From the NCBI RefSeq assembly GCF_024746815.1, contig NZ_CP080525.1, forward strand, positions 372,001-436,000: a stretch of 64,000 bases of DNA, read 5' to 3'. This stretch comes from Mesorhizobium sp. AR07. Lineage in GTDB: Bacteria; Pseudomonadota; Alphaproteobacteria; Rhizobiales; Rhizobiaceae. Below are positions 1-9,098 of the stretch, one piece after another. A program made the position numbers and the translations under genes. The notes below the pieces were generated by a model that did no database searches, was not told the origin of the DNA, and saw only the letters and a list, made by a program, of their open reading frames with translations. Every line of letters starts with the position of its first letter. The stretch's first letter is position 1.

Positions 1-1
1 C

Positions 2-604
2 TTCGATCTCTCCAACCCCTACGTCGTCGCCGGCCTGATCTTCGGCGGCCTGATCCCGTATCTGTTCGGCGGTATCGCCATGACGGCTGTCGGCCGTGCG
101 GCGGGTGCCATCGTCGAGGAGGTGCGCAAGCAGTTCCGCGAGGATCCGGGCATCATGGCCGGCACCTCCAAGCCGAACTATGCGCGTGCGGTCGACCTGC
201 TGACCAAGGCGGCGATCCGGGAAATGATCATCCCGTCGCTGCTGCCTGTGCTGGCGCCGCTCGTCGTCTATTTCGGCGTGCTGCTGATCTCGGGTTCAAA
301 GGCGTCCGCCTTTGCCGCCCTCGGCGCCTCGCTGCTCGGCGTCATCGTCAACGGCCTGTTCGTCGCCATCTCGATGACCTCGGGCGGCGGCGCCTGGGAC
401 AATGCGAAAAAGTCCTTCGAGGACGGCTTTGTCGACAAGGACGGCGTCAAGCATCTCAAGGGTTCCGAAGCGCACAAGGCCTCGGTGACCGGCGACACGG
501 TCGGCGATCCCTACAAGGACACCGCCGGTCCGGCCGTCAACCCGGCGATCAAGATCACCAACATCGTCGCGCTGCTGCTGCTGGCCGTGCTGGCGCACGG
601 CTGA
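2..604 (+). CDS. hppA: Membrane-bound proton-translocating pyrophosphatase, C-terminal part (5' end outside window)
   Basis: This enzyme hydrolyses pyrophosphate to pump protons (or Na+) across the inner membrane. The visible 200 residues match the end of the H+-PPase family: a run of hydrophobic helices, a [14 protein letters not shown] motif around residues 122-131 of the fragment, the [18 protein letters not shown] catalytic-core motif near the end, and a final transmembrane helix ending [10 protein letters not shown]. The reading frame is open from base 2, so the gene begins upstream. The residues that decide K+ dependence lie upstream and cannot be judged. A strong intrinsic terminator follows 27 bases after the stop. 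Identity is very secure; only the full length and K+ subtype are unknown. Confidence 0.96.
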   Translation, partial: FDLSNPYVVAGLIFGGLIPYLFGGIAMTAVGRAAGAIVEEVRKQFREDPGIMAGTSKPNYARAVDLLTKAAIREMIIPSLLPVLAPLVVYFGVLLISGSKASAFAALGASLLGVIVNGLFVAISMTSGGGAWDNAKKSFEDGFVDKDGVKHLKGSEAHKASVTGDTVGDPYKDTAGPAVNPAIKITNIVALLLLAVLAHG

Positions 605-630
605 GCAAAGCATTCGCTCGAAAACAAAAC

Positions 631-657
631 CCGCGGGAGCAATCCCGCGGTTTTTTT
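631..657 (+). terminator. Rho-independent terminator of hppA
   Basis: An 8-bp perfect stem (ccgcggga / tcccgcgg) with a 4-base loop is followed by seven T residues. It lies just after the hppA stop codon. Confidence 0.9.
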
Positions 658-660
658 GTC

Positions 661-822
661 GAAGCGATGACAATTTCGACCGTTCAGCGCTTTTCTCCGC
701 CCCGGTCCTCGCTGCGTTCGCGCAAGCAATCTCGTCCAGGCCCCGGCTTGCGGTTCGGCAACCGTAGCCCACCCCATTTGCCGGCAAGCGTGCCGCCGGC
801 CTTGCGTTGACCGATCCCCCAC
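661..822. other. Intergenic sequence between two convergent terminators
   Basis: The stretch 605-904 between the hppA and BamE-like stop codons holds a terminator for each gene at its two ends. Between them I see no credible start codon with coding character and no RNA gene. Short overlapping reading frames exist on both strands but are arginine-rich shadows. Confidence 0.5.
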
Positions 823-824
823 AA

Positions 825-852
825 CAAAAACCCGCAGGATTGCTCCTGCGGG
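825..852 (-). terminator. Rho-independent terminator of the BamE-like lipoprotein gene
   Basis: On the minus strand a 9-bp perfect stem (positions 844-852 with 831-839, 4-base loop) runs into five T residues. It sits about 50 bases past the stop of the minus-strand gene. Confidence 0.8.
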
Positions 853-904
853 CTTTTGGTCGCCTGAGATGGTGCTGTCTTCCTTCGGGAAAACAGTCGG
901 AAGA

Positions 905-1423
905 TCAGGGCGTGCCACCGCCTGGGATTCCTGGGGCCAGCTTGCTGGCGCCATTGATGATCTGGCTGAGGAAGTTCTGGTCCTTGCCGCCGGTCGGCGT
1001 GGTGCGCGAGATGAAGTCGAACACCTTGCCGTCCTTCAAGCCGTAATTGGCGATCTGGGTGACGCGACCGTCGGCGCCGAAATAGACCGCCAGCACATGC
1101 TGGTCAATGAGTCTCGGCTTGTCGAAGGCGACGTAGCGCTTGCGCGTCTGCGAAATGTAATAAAACGCCTCGTTGTCGAACGTCGCCGTGGTTGACGGCG
1201 TTCCCAGAGACAGGATCACCTGCTCGCGGCTGGAGCCGACGGGCACCGAATCGATGGCCTGCTGGTCGATGACATACCCTTGCGTCAGTGTCTCGCTCGG
1301 GTTGAGGTCGCCGATCATCTTGTTGGTGTGGCATGCCGAAAGCGCCGAGACGACGAGCAGCAGCGAGATCGCGCCAGCGGGCCTGGACGAGAAGGTCGAC
1401 TTGAAATTCAGCGCGCGCAACAA
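905..1423 (-). CDS. BamE/SmpA/OmlA-family outer-membrane assembly lipoprotein
   Basis: Probable outer-membrane lipoprotein of the BamE (SmpA/OmlA) family, an accessory part of the beta-barrel assembly machine. A type II signal peptide ends in the lipobox SALSAC, followed by the ITxxELxxGM-like region (here LTQGYVIDQQAIDSVPVG), the glycine turn of the BamE fold, and the SREQVILSLGTPS and FYYISQTRK segments typical of the domain. The frame is open further upstream, but the long form would overlap the divergent gene and hide the signal peptide. I place the start at a TTG; three tandem TTG codons at 1426, 1423 and 1420 follow a GGAG at 1432-1429, so the start is uncertain by three bases either way. 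Function is by family. Confidence 0.85.
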   Translation of the reverse strand: MLRALNFKSTFSSRPAGAISLLLVVSALSACHTNKMIGDLNPSETLTQGYVIDQQAIDSVPVGSSREQVILSLGTPSTTATFDNEAFYYISQTRKRYVAFDKPRLIDQHVLAVYFGADGRVTQIANYGLKDGKVFDFISRTTPTGGKDQNFLSQIINGASKLAPGIPGGGTP

Positions 1424-1535
1424 CAATTCTCCATTACATCGCCGCAACTTGCGCTGGGCCGCAAAACCGGTAAACCAGCTTGCTTGCCGATGCAACAAGG
1501 CCACTTCAACAAACGGTCCCGGGAGACCATCCCCA

Positions 1536-2078
1536 ATGTTCCAGCGCCTTTTTGGCCGCGAACGCCAAGCCAACCGCGCCATCACCGAGGCGCTTTACGC
1601 ACAAATCGTGGCGGCGGCGCGGCAGACCGTGTTTTATTCCCACTGGAATGTGCCCGATACGCCGCTTGGCCGTTTCGAGATGGTGTCGTTGCACATGTTC
1701 CTGTTCCAGCACCGCTTGCGCGGCGAGGACGGTGTGGCGCAAGAGGTCGCCCAGGTGCTGATCGACGAGTTCTTCCTCGATGTCGATCATTCGCTGCGGG
1801 AATTGGGCATTGGCGACGTCGGCGTGCCGAAACGCATGAAAAAGCTGGCAAAGATGTTTTATGGCCGAACCGCCGCCTATGACGACGCGCTGGAGAGGAA
1901 CGACCATGACGGGCTCACCACAGCCCTTGCCCGCAACGTCCGGCCCGACGCCGGCACCTGGCCGGAAGCGGCACTGCTGGCCAGCTATGTCACCGACGCC
2001 CGCGATCGGCTGGCCGAGCAGCCATCCGAATCGATTGTCTCAGGCACGGTGGCGTTTCCCGTCGCCAATGGAGGTTGA
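1536..2078 (+). CDS. Ubiquinol-cytochrome c chaperone family protein (CBP3-like)
   Basis: The protein matches the ubiquinol-cytochrome c chaperone family, related to mitochondrial CBP3/UQCC1, which helps cytochrome b assemble into the bc1 complex. Recognisable blocks are YSHWNVPDTPLGRFEMVSLHM near residue 35-55, the Q-H-R-L-R segment, and FFLDVDHSLRELGIGD followed by the KRMKKLAKMFYGR block near residue 95-110. The length of 180 residues is normal for bacterial members. The ATG follows a gggaga ribosome site about nine bases upstream. The gene is 3 bases from the downstream DUF177 gene, so the two are probably cotranscribed, as seen in other rhizobia. Confidence 0.88.
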   Translation: MFQRLFGRERQANRAITEALYAQIVAAARQTVFYSHWNVPDTPLGRFEMVSLHMFLFQHRLRGEDGVAQEVAQVLIDEFFLDVDHSLRELGIGDVGVPKRMKKLAKMFYGRTAAYDDALERNDHDGLTTALARNVRPDAGTWPEAALLASYVTDARDRLAEQPSESIVSGTVAFPVANGG

Positions 2079-2081
2079 GGG

Positions 2082-2630
2082 ATGAAACATGCTGACCCGC
2101 AAAGCCCGGTGTCCTTGCGCGCAAACGTTGCCCGTTTGCCGCACAAGGGTTTGCCGGTGGTGATCGAGGCCGATGCCGCGCAGCGCGCGGCGCTGGCCGA
2201 GGAGCACGAACTGCTTTCGGTGGAAGCCTACCGCGCCGAGCTGCTGGTGACGCCATGGAAGCGCAACGGCGTGAAGGTCAGCGGTCGCGTCGAAGCCGAC
2301 ATCACCCAGGCCTGCATCGTCACGCTCGACCCTGTCGAGGCTCACATCGACGAGGCGATCGAAGCGCTGTTGCTGCCCGAGGACTCCAAACTCGGGCGGC
2401 AGGGTTTCGACGCCGGCGGCGAGATCCTGCTCGACGCCGACGGTCCCGACGCTCCCGAAACATTTTCCGGCGATACGATCGACGTCGGGGCGCTCGCCGA
2501 ACAGTTCTTCGGACTGGCGATCGATCCTTATCCGCGCAAGCAGGGCGCCTCACTGGATGGCGGCGGCGAGATCGAACAGGCGGAGAATGAATTTCAGCAA
2601 AAACTGCGATCCCTGCTGGGAAAATCCTGA
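2082..2630 (+). CDS. yceD: YceD/DUF177 family protein (large-subunit rRNA accumulation factor family)
   Basis: DUF177/YceD proteins are linked to 23S rRNA accumulation and ribosome assembly in plants and bacteria. The sequence shows the family's central V-x-G-x-V-x-A-D-I-T-Q-A-C-I-V-T-L-D-P-V segment (in place of the two-cysteine version, one cysteine is kept), followed by the acidic region and the FFGLAIDPYPRK block near residue 150. Its place in front of plsX and fabH mirrors the enterobacterial yceD-rpmF-plsX-fabH order, but no rpmF is present in the 113-base gap here. The start ATG lies 3 bases after the upstream stop codon with a ggaggttgagg ribosome site inside that stop region. Confidence 0.9.
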   Translation: MKHADPQSPVSLRANVARLPHKGLPVVIEADAAQRAALAEEHELLSVEAYRAELLVTPWKRNGVKVSGRVEADITQACIVTLDPVEAHIDEAIEALLLPEDSKLGRQGFDAGGEILLDADGPDAPETFSGDTIDVGALAEQFFGLAIDPYPRKQGASLDGGGEIEQAENEFQQKLRSLLGKS

Positions 2631-2743
2631 AAACCTCGCCCGCGACGGAAAAGTCGGTTGTGCGGCAGCCCAAAACCGTTATTTTCGCCGAACCTTCGCG
2701 ATCACTAAAGCGACCTGCCGCCAAACCGTGAGATGAATACCGA

Positions 2744-3814
2744 GTGATCAGGATTTCCATCGATGCCATGGGCGGCGATCACGGACCAGCCGTGGTCATT
2801 CCAGCGCTCATGACGGTCGCGACCCGCCGTCCCGACATCCGCTTCGTCATCTACGGACGTGAGGAAGTCGTGCGCCCGGAACTCGCCAAATTTCCCAAAC
2901 TGGCCGAGGTCAGCGAGTTCTTCCACTGCGAGATAGCAGTCAGGATGGACGACAAGCCGAGCCAGGCGCTGCGCCACGGCCGCTGGAAGTCGTCGATGTG
3001 GAAGGCCGTCGAAGCGGTCAAGGCCGGCACGGCGGACGCCTGCATTTCCGCCGGCAACACCGGCGCGCTGATGGCGATGTCGAAATTCTGCCTGCGCACC
3101 ATGGCGACCATCGATCGCCCGGCCATCGCTGCACTTTGGCCGACATTGCGCGGCGAAAGCGTGGTGCTGGATGTCGGCGCCACCATCGGCGCCGACGCGC
3201 ACCAGCTGATTGATTTTGCCATTCTCGGCACCGGCATGGCGCGCTCGGTCTTCGGCATTGCCCGGCCCAGCGTAGGCCTGCTCAATGTCGGCGTCGAGGA
3301 GATCAAGGGCCAGGAAGAGGTCAAGGAGGCAGGGCGCATACTGCGCGAAGCCAATATGGCCTCGATGAACTATCACGGTTTCGTCGAGGGCGACGACATC
3401 GGCAAGGGCGTGGTCGACGTTGTCGTCACCGAAGGCTTTGCCGGCAACATCGCCTTGAAGACGGCGGAAGGCACGGTGCGCCAGATCGCCGGCTACCTGC
3501 GCGCGGCGATGAGCCGGACCTTGATGGCCAGGATCGGCTATATCTTCGCCAGGGGCGCCTTCGATCGCCTGCGCGAAAAGATGGATGTCGGCCGTTCCAA
3601 CGGCGGCGTCTTCCTGGGGCTGAACGGCATCGTGGTGAAAAGCCACGGGGGTGCGGATTCGGACGGCTTCGCCGCGGCGATCGAGCTTGGCTATGACATG
3701 GTGCGCAACAATCTGCTCGACCGCATCGAGGCCGACCTCGACCTGTTTCACGCGCGCAACCCGCATGCCCTGACATCTAGGAAATCCGACGTCGTTAGCG
3801 ACGCGAAGGAATAG
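2744..3814 (+). CDS. plsX: Phosphate acyltransferase PlsX
   Basis: PlsX makes acyl-phosphate from acyl-ACP for phosphatidic acid synthesis; it is a peripheral membrane enzyme. The N-terminus [15 protein letters not shown] is diagnostic, and the family blocks [14 protein letters not shown] (about residue 100), [32 protein letters not shown] and [21 protein letters not shown] are all present. The length of 356 residues is typical. The start is GTG. fabH follows after 9 bases, making a lipid-synthesis operon. Confidence 0.98.
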   Translation: MIRISIDAMGGDHGPAVVIPALMTVATRRPDIRFVIYGREEVVRPELAKFPKLAEVSEFFHCEIAVRMDDKPSQALRHGRWKSSMWKAVEAVKAGTADACISAGNTGALMAMSKFCLRTMATIDRPAIAALWPTLRGESVVLDVGATIGADAHQLIDFAILGTGMARSVFGIARPSVGLLNVGVEEIKGQEEVKEAGRILREANMASMNYHGFVEGDDIGKGVVDVVVTEGFAGNIALKTAEGTVRQIAGYLRAAMSRTLMARIGYIFARGAFDRLREKMDVGRSNGGVFLGLNGIVVKSHGGADSDGFAAAIELGYDMVRNNLLDRIEADLDLFHARNPHALTSRKSDVVSDAKE

Positions 3815-3823
3815 GAAAGAGCT

Positions 3824-4795
3824 TTGATCAGATCAGTCGTGCGCGGCACGGGCGCCGCGCTGCCCCGCCGAATCATGAAGAATGCCGATTTCGAAGGCAT
3901 GGTCGAAACCTCCGACGAGTGGATCGCCCAGCGCACCGGCATCCGCCAGCGCCATATCGCGGGGGATGACGAGACGACGGCTTCGCTGGGTGAAGCGGCG
4001 GCGCGCGCGGCACTCGCCAATGCCGGCCTGACGGCCGCCGACATCGATGTGATCGTGCTGGCGACCTCGACGCCCAACAACACCTTTCCGGCCACCGCCG
4101 TGGATATTCAGAGCCGGCTCGGCATGCATCACGGCTTTGCCTTCGACATGCAGGCGGTCTGCTCCGGCTTCGTCTACGCCGTGACCACCGCCGACCTCTA
4201 CATCCGTGGCGGCCTGGCCAAGCGCGTCCTGGTGATCGGCTCGGAAACATTCTCGCGCATCCTCGACTGGAGCGACCGCTCGACCTGTGTGCTGTTCGGC
4301 GACGGCGCCGGCGCTCTGGTCCTGGAAGCAGGCGAGGGTGCTGGCTCGATCGCCGACCGCGGCGTTCTGGCGGCCAGCCTGCGCTCCGACGGTACGCACA
4401 AGGACAAGCTTTTCGTCGACGGCGGGCCGTCGACCACCGGCACGGTCGGCCATCTCAGGATGGAGGGCCGCGAAGTCTTCAAGCATGCGGTGGGCATGAT
4501 CACCGACGTCATCGAGGCGACATTTTCACAAGCCGGTATATCGGCCGATGATCTCGACTGGTTCGTGCCGCACCAGGCCAATAAACGAATTATTGACGCT
4601 TCCGCCAAGAAGCTCGGGATAGCGGAGCAAAAGGTGGTGGTGACGGTCGATTTGCACGGTAACACCTCGGCTGCTTCCGTGCCGCTGGCGCTTTCGGTGG
4701 CCGTCGCCGACGGTCGCATCAAGAAGGGCGATCTGGTGCTCCTGGAGGCGATGGGCGGCGGCTTCACCTGGGGCGCTGTTCTGGTTCGCTGGTAA
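3824..4795 (+). CDS. fabH: Beta-ketoacyl-ACP synthase III
   Basis: FabH condenses acetyl-CoA with malonyl-ACP to start fatty acid synthesis. The catalytic triad is visible: Cys113 in AVCSGF, His250 in PHQANKRII and Asn280 in HGNTSAAS. The GGGFTWG motif near the C-terminus and the 323-residue length are standard. Translation starts at a TTG, preceded by aggaaagagc. The gene sits directly behind plsX and in front of ihfA, the usual alphaproteobacterial arrangement. Confidence 0.98.
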   Translation: MIRSVVRGTGAALPRRIMKNADFEGMVETSDEWIAQRTGIRQRHIAGDDETTASLGEAAARAALANAGLTAADIDVIVLATSTPNNTFPATAVDIQSRLGMHHGFAFDMQAVCSGFVYAVTTADLYIRGGLAKRVLVIGSETFSRILDWSDRSTCVLFGDGAGALVLEAGEGAGSIADRGVLAASLRSDGTHKDKLFVDGGPSTTGTVGHLRMEGREVFKHAVGMITDVIEATFSQAGISADDLDWFVPHQANKRIIDASAKKLGIAEQKVVVTVDLHGNTSAASVPLALSVAVADGRIKKGDLVLLEAMGGGFTWGAVLVRW

Positions 4796-4897
4796 GTGCC
4801 GAACGGTCCGGTTTCGGTCCTTGACCTTGCCGGATCAATTACTTAGGCTCTACCGCTGTTGTGCAGATTTTATGCTTTGAACTGATGGGACGGTCGC

Positions 4898-5221
4898 ATG
4901 GGGGGAAAGACACTTACGCGCGCCGACCTTGCCGAGGCCGTTTACCGAAAGGTAGGCCTGTCGCGTACTGAATCAGCCGAACTTGTCGAAGCGGTGCTTG
5001 ACGAAATCTGCGAAGCGATCGTCCGTGGCGAGACGGTGAAGCTGTCGTCCTTCGCGACATTCCACGTCCGCTCCAAGAACGAGCGCATTGGCCGCAACCC
5101 CAAGACCGGCGAAGAAGTGCCGATCCTGCCGCGCCGGGTGATGACCTTCAAGTCGTCGAACGTGCTGAAGAGCCGTATCTTGCGGTCCCATCAAAGCGGC
5201 AAGGCCAAAGGCGGCAAGTAG
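4898..5221 (+). CDS. ihfA: Integration host factor alpha subunit
   Basis: IhfA pairs with IhfB to bend DNA at specific sites. The protein has the HU/IHF fold: helical N-terminus [18 protein letters not shown], the [12 protein letters not shown] strand, the DNA-arm motif [12 protein letters not shown] with the intercalating proline, and a basic C-terminal tail ending KAKGGK. The 107-residue length and location downstream of fabH and upstream of a MerR gene are typical of ihfA in rhizobia. The GGEEV-type arm separates it from the HU protein encoded near 58 kb. Confidence 0.96.
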   Translation: MGGKTLTRADLAEAVYRKVGLSRTESAELVEAVLDEICEAIVRGETVKLSSFATFHVRSKNERIGRNPKTGEEVPILPRRVMTFKSSNVLKSRILRSHQSGKAKGGK

Positions 5222-5367
5222 CCCCGTTCACCTGCGCGTCCGGTCACTTGCGCGGTTGAAAACCGGCGCTGCTATTACGCCGGGCTTGAATATTGCTTTA
5301 CAAACCGCTGAAATAAGACCCGATTCGGCAGGTAGGCCGGATCGTCGTCCAGCGTGAGGATTCGCCC

Positions 5368-5907
5368 ATGGACAAGAGCCCGGACGCCTTCCGGACCATC
5401 AGCGAGGTCGCCGAAGATCTCGATCTGCCGCAGCATGTGCTGCGCTTCTGGGAAACGCGTTTCAACCAGATCAAGCCGATGAAGCGCGGTGGCGGTCGTC
5501 GTTACTACCGGCCGCAGGATGTCGAACTGATCAAGGGCATCCGCCACATGCTCTATGACCAGGGTTACACCATCAAGGGCGTGCAGAAGCTGTTGCGCGA
5601 GAATGGCAATCATTTCCTGGTCGCCATCGGCAATGGCGACATGGCGGCCGTCGAGGCGATCTCGCAGCGAAGGCAGGCCGATCAGGTGCCGCTGACGCCG
5701 GCAGCCCAGCCGCGCGGCATGGATGATGAACTGGTCGGCCAGCCGCGCGTCAAACCCAGCCGCCGCTTTTTCGGCCTGGGCAAGAGCGACGAGGATGGTC
5801 CGGTGCAGCCGGACGCGTCGAAACTCTCGCGCGACAATCGCGCGCTGCTGCAGGAGGCGCTGTTCGACCTCCTGGAATGCAAGCGCCTGCTCGACCAGGT
5901 GCGCTGA
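5368..5907 (+). CDS. MerR-family transcriptional regulator
   Basis: An N-terminal MerR winged-helix domain covers roughly residues 8-78: [25 protein letters not shown], then the [20 protein letters not shown] wing and the [13 protein letters not shown] helix. The C-terminal half is low-complexity with no recognisable effector domain and no metal-binding cysteine cluster, so it is not a classic metal or drug sensor. This is the conserved MerR gene found after ihfA in many Alphaproteobacteria. Its target is not known from sequence. Confidence 0.92.
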   Translation: MDKSPDAFRTISEVAEDLDLPQHVLRFWETRFNQIKPMKRGGGRRYYRPQDVELIKGIRHMLYDQGYTIKGVQKLLRENGNHFLVAIGNGDMAAVEAISQRRQADQVPLTPAAQPRGMDDELVGQPRVKPSRRFFGLGKSDEDGPVQPDASKLSRDNRALLQEALFDLLECKRLLDQVR

Positions 5908-5929
5908 CCGCTCCGCACGGAGCGACGCC

Positions 5930-6087
5930 AGAGCGGTTCGTCGTTTCAAGCAAACGCAGAACCGCTCCATCTCTTTGTTTGACGCAATTCCCCGAGGGAA
6001 AGCGCTAAGTGCTTTTACCCGAGGGAAAGCGCTAAGTGCTTTTCCCGGGAAAACCGTTTCACACTTTTCCTGGGATTGCTCCCAGCG
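5930..6087. repeat. Rhizobial-type intergenic palindromic repeat with an internal 27-bp tandem duplication
   Basis: The outer sequence (AGCGGTTC ... CGCAATTCC ... AAAACCGTTTCACACTTTTCC) resembles an interspersed intergenic element familiar from rhizobial genomes (recalled, not searched). In the middle, a 26-base unit containing aaagcgctaagtgcttt occurs at 5991-6016 and again at 6018-6043, separated by one A. The unit itself is an imperfect palindrome. No gene is seen in this gap. Confidence 0.65.
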
Positions 6088-6156
6088 TCTCGAAAAACCG
6101 GAACCCGCCTTGGGGTGACGCGTTACGTTTCCTTCTGCAAGTGAAGGAAACACGTC

Positions 6157-6459
6157 ATGGCATCATTTTCGACCCTCTCGGATATCGACCTCGACAAGCA
6201 GGTCGCGGCTCTCAGCAAGGAATTGGCCGGCTTGAGGAAGGCCGTGGCCAAGCGGGGCGGCACCTATTACGAAGACGGTCGTGATGCCGCGCTCGACACC
6301 TATTCCGATCTTGCTGGGCGTCTGCGGGATGCAGTGCCGGCCATCCGCAAACAGGGCAGGGTGATCGAGAAATCGGCCCGCGACCATCCGGCGGCGGCTG
6401 CCGCGGTTGGCCTTGTGGTGGTCGGTCTTGTGGCCAGCCTGCTGTTCAGCCGGCGCTAG
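6157..6459 (+). CDS. Small ElaB/YqjD/DUF883-like membrane-anchored protein
   Basis: The 100-residue protein has an N-terminal amphipathic helical region with heptad-like spacing (residues 9-75) and one C-terminal transmembrane helix (AAAAAVGLVVVGLVASLLF) ending in a basic SRR. This layout, with the ARDHPAAAAA motif before the helix, matches the ElaB/YqjD/DUF883 group, inner-membrane proteins some of which bind ribosomes. The ATG follows a gaaggaaacacgtc ribosome site. No partner gene is evident; the physiological role is unknown. Confidence 0.75.
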   Translation: MASFSTLSDIDLDKQVAALSKELAGLRKAVAKRGGTYYEDGRDAALDTYSDLAGRLRDAVPAIRKQGRVIEKSARDHPAAAAAVGLVVVGLVASLLFSRR

Positions 6460-6675
6460 CTCTCAGGGATACGCCGTCACAGGGATACCTTGGCCTTGTT
6501 GGCCAAGCCTGATCCGGTGCAACGCGCCGGTCGCAAACATCCCTTGCCGTATGGCAATCTGTTGAAAGGTTTCGCCAGCGTGGCGGTGTCGGATTTTGCG
6601 CCGAAGTCTGAACACGCGCGGTGGTTTTGAAAGCGCCTGAATCGTGTCGCGCTTTGTATCGCATTGCCAAGAAGA

Positions 6676-6711
6676 GACCAGCCTTGAACAAGAAGCCAAG
6701 GCCGGTCTTCT
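6676..6711 (-). terminator. Possible terminator of the histidine-rich gene
   Basis: On the minus strand gaccggcctt pairs with aaggctggtc (one G-T pair) over a 12-base loop and is followed by tcttctt. The T tract is weak, so the call is tentative. Confidence 0.4.
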
Positions 6712-6730
6712 CGTTGGCAGTCTGCTATGC

Positions 6731-6922
6731 TTAGTAGGTCTTCTTCACGTGGTGGTGGTGATGAACGTGGTGGCGGTGATGAACGGGGTGGTGGTGGCGA
6801 TGATAGTGATGACGATGATGCTTTGCCATCGGGGCCGCATCCGCGCTCGTCGCGCCGATCACCGGCATCGTGAAAGCGAGTGCAACTGCAAGCCCGAGGG
6901 CCGAGAGGAGGGACTTCTTCAT
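6731..6922 (-). CDS. Small secreted histidine-rich protein
   Basis: This 63-residue precursor starts at the ATG at 6922 behind an AAGGAAA ribosome site. Residues 1-30 form a clean Sec signal peptide (MKKSLLSALGLAVALAF... ATSADA|A). The mature part is about 33 residues, 17 of them histidine, in clusters such as HHRHHYHRHHH and HHVHHHHHV, with a lysine-rich end. The composition suggests binding of Ni, Zn or Cu in the periplasm, but that is an inference from composition alone. An extended frame upstream exists but adds an implausible N-terminus. No metal transporter gene is adjacent. Confidence 0.7.
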   Translation of the reverse strand: MKKSLLSALGLAVALAFTMPVIGATSADAAPMAKHHRHHYHRHHHPVHHRHHVHHHHHVKKTY

Positions 6923-7106
6923 GGATCGTTTTCCTTCTTTAGCAGGCAGGTCGATGATCCGATCGCCGCGAATGGGATTACGCTCCTGAATTTTTTCGTC
7001 AGTATTTCCCGATTGTAGAATTTTGTTTCTGGACTGTTTCTGCGGAATCCAAGCTTCCACCATCATCATCGCCAGGCCGAAAAGCTGCGCACTACCCCTC
7101 TTCTGC

Positions 7107-7718
7107 CTACATCGGCGGAACCACCCCATTGTTTCCGACCACGACGCGGCCGGAACTCAACGTGCCATCGCCGTCATGCTGAGCGGTGACGAAGACCGTC
7201 GCACCTGGCTTGAGGTCGGTCGGCGTCGCCGGCGCGAAGGTCACGACAGGCGTATTGTCGGGTATCGAAATCTTCTTTGTCTGGCCATTGTCATAGGACA
7301 GCGTGACGGCTCGACCGCTTACATCGGTGACGTCGGCGACGGTGCCGTTGGTCATGCGGCTGTTTGGCTGCAGGTCCCAGGGGCGATCGCCCTCGCCAGT
7401 GCCTTTCAGCGCGGCCGGAAAGACCACCACTTCCAGTGCGCCACTGCCGCCATCCGCCTTCGATACGGAGACGATGCCGAGGAAATCGCCTTGCTTGATG
7501 TCCTTGACGGATGCGTTGGCGACGCCCGAGATCTTCCAGCCGGCATTGAGCTTGATCGCGGAGGTATCGCCCTGGCGGGTTTTCACGGTGAGCAGCGAGC
7601 GCTCGAAACTGACCACCGTGCCGCGCACGCGCAGCGTGTCCGCTCGAGCGCTGCCCACACCGGCAACGGAAAGGCTGGAAATCGTGCCGAGCACGACCAT
7701 GAGTGTCTTCAACTTCAT
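7107..7718 (-). CDS. Exported DUF5666-like domain protein
   Basis: The 203-residue protein has a signal peptide (MKLKTLMVVLGTISSL... SARA|D) and then two OB-like beta-rich repeats: DTLRVRGTVVSFERSLLTVKTRQG and NGTVADVTDVSGRAVTLSYDNGQTKKI. This pattern, alternation of xxVRGTV...LTVKT and GDFLGIV segments, matches DUF5666 proteins, secreted and of unknown function. I chose the ATG at 7718, preceded by aaggatctctgca, because it begins exactly at the signal peptide. The gene is 184 bases upstream, on the same strand, of the histidine-rich gene. Confidence 0.72.
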   Translation of the reverse strand: MKLKTLMVVLGTISSLSVAGVGSARADTLRVRGTVVSFERSLLTVKTRQGDTSAIKLNAGWKISGVANASVKDIKQGDFLGIVSVSKADGGSGALEVVVFPAALKGTGEGDRPWDLQPNSRMTNGTVADVTDVSGRAVTLSYDNGQTKKISIPDNTPVVTFAPATPTDLKPGATVFVTAQHDGDGTLSSGRVVVGNNGVVPPM

Positions 7719-7996
7719 TGCAGAGATCCTTCCGGGAACGGCCGGCTGAAACCGGATGGCTTTCATGCCAGCGACTCGGGGATAACGAATGAGCGGGGCG
7801 AAACTGCCGGGCAAGACGACGATTGGACGGTCAAAAGAACTTGATCGAGGCGCGGGACTGCCGCGCCAGGCGCCCGGTTCACGATAGCGTGACGCTCCGT
7901 TTGGCGCTTGGCAAATCGCCGGCGAGCGGGCATCTTCCCGATCGTCTCAGGCAACACCATCATTTGATCAAACGCTTTCAGCCCATGGAGTTGCCA

Positions 7997-8275
7997 ATGC
8001 CCCACAATGCAAAAAGCGATGCCCTCTCCGACGCCAGCGGCAGCGGGTCAGATTACAGCACCCTCAGAGCAATGCGAGAGACCCGCGGTTACAGTGTGGA
8101 AAAGCTTTCCCTGACCTGCGGTCTGGCAGCCAACGAGATTGAGGATATCGAGAGCGGCAAGGTGACCGATCCGTCGAAGCTGCGTCGTATTGCGTCCGCG
8201 CTTCGGCTTCCGCAGGAGACTTTCCTTGCTTCTGCCGTGCCGACGCCGGCCGCACAAGGTCGATCCCTGACATAA
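7997..8275 (+). CDS. Small XRE-type helix-turn-helix protein
   Basis: After a short Ser/Asp-rich leader, residues 20-75 form an XRE/Cro helix-turn-helix: LRAMRETRGYSVEKLSLTCGLAANEIEDIESGKVTDPSKLRRIASALRLP. The helix-turn-helix spans SVEKLSLTCGLAANEIEDIESG. The ATG at 7997 is six bases after a GGAG; an in-frame ATG at 7985 is an alternative. At 92 residues there is no effector domain. A good terminator follows within 30 bases. The target is not known. Confidence 0.8.
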   Translation: MPHNAKSDALSDASGSGSDYSTLRAMRETRGYSVEKLSLTCGLAANEIEDIESGKVTDPSKLRRIASALRLPQETFLASAVPTPAAQGRSLT

Positions 8276-8300
8276 GGATCAGCACCAGGCATGCTCGAGA

Positions 8301-8332
8301 ACCCGCCAAGGCGCACTTGGCGGGTTTGTTTG
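8301..8332 (+). terminator. Rho-independent terminator after the XRE gene
   Basis: A perfect 10-bp stem (acccgccaag / cttggcgggt) with a 5-base loop is followed by ttgtttgtt. Confidence 0.85.
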
Positions 8333-8449
8333 TTGGTGCCGCGGCCTTCCCGCCGCAGCTTGGGGCTTGCCGATTTGCGCGCCGCACGTGTTTATACGCG
8401 CGGCGGCTCAATCCGCCGTCCACCAAATCCTGAACCGTGGGTCTTCGAT

Positions 8450-8911
8450 ATGAGCCTGGAATCCGTTCGTGCCTTCTTTGCCGCCCGCGCGCCCGATATC
8501 GATGTCATCGTGACGGAAGCGAGTTCGGCGACGGTGGCACTGGCGGCTGAGGCGCATGGCGTGCTGCCGGCGCAGATCGCCAAGACGATCTGCCTGCGCG
8601 TAGGCGAGTGCACCATGCTGGTCGTGACCAGCGGCATCGCCAGGCTGGACAACCGCAAGTTCAAGGACCAGTTCGGCGGCAAGCCGCGCATGCTCGACGC
8701 CGCGGAGGTTGTCGAAGCAACCAGTCACCCGGTCGGCGGTGTCTGCCCGTTCGGCCTGCCGGCGCCGCTGCCGGTCTATTGCGACGCGTCGTTGCGCGAC
8801 TTCGGCGAGGTCGTGCCCGCCGCCGGCGCCACCAACGCCGCCGTGCGGATTGCGCCGCAGCGCATGATCGATCTCACCGGCGCTGAGTGGATCGATGTGT
8901 GCCAGGGGTAG
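8450..8911 (+). CDS. YbaK/EbsC-family aminoacyl-tRNA deacylase
   Basis: The 153-residue protein is a single YbaK/EbsC domain, related to the ProRS editing domain, which hydrolyses mischarged tRNA such as Cys- or Ala-tRNA(Pro). Family blocks are TVALAAEAHGVLPAQIAKTICLR (residues 25-45), VVTSGIARLDNRKFKDQFG with the conserved lysine, and the VGGVCPFGL loop near residue 100. The ATG at 8450 was chosen; the frame is open upstream but has no coding character. A tRNA-Pro gene lies 110 bases downstream. Substrate specificity is inferred only from the family. Confidence 0.88.
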   Translation: MSLESVRAFFAARAPDIDVIVTEASSATVALAAEAHGVLPAQIAKTICLRVGECTMLVVTSGIARLDNRKFKDQFGGKPRMLDAAEVVEATSHPVGGVCPFGLPAPLPVYCDASLRDFGEVVPAAGATNAAVRIAPQRMIDLTGAEWIDVCQG

Positions 8912-9021
8912 GTTACGACCCGGCATTGCAGGGTTCGCCTGCGCCCGCGATCGCACCAGCACGATCGTCGCCGAATTTCGGTTGACCCGAGCAGGGTTAT
9001 CACGATACATCGCGACCGGTC

Positions 9022-9098
<77 letters not shown>

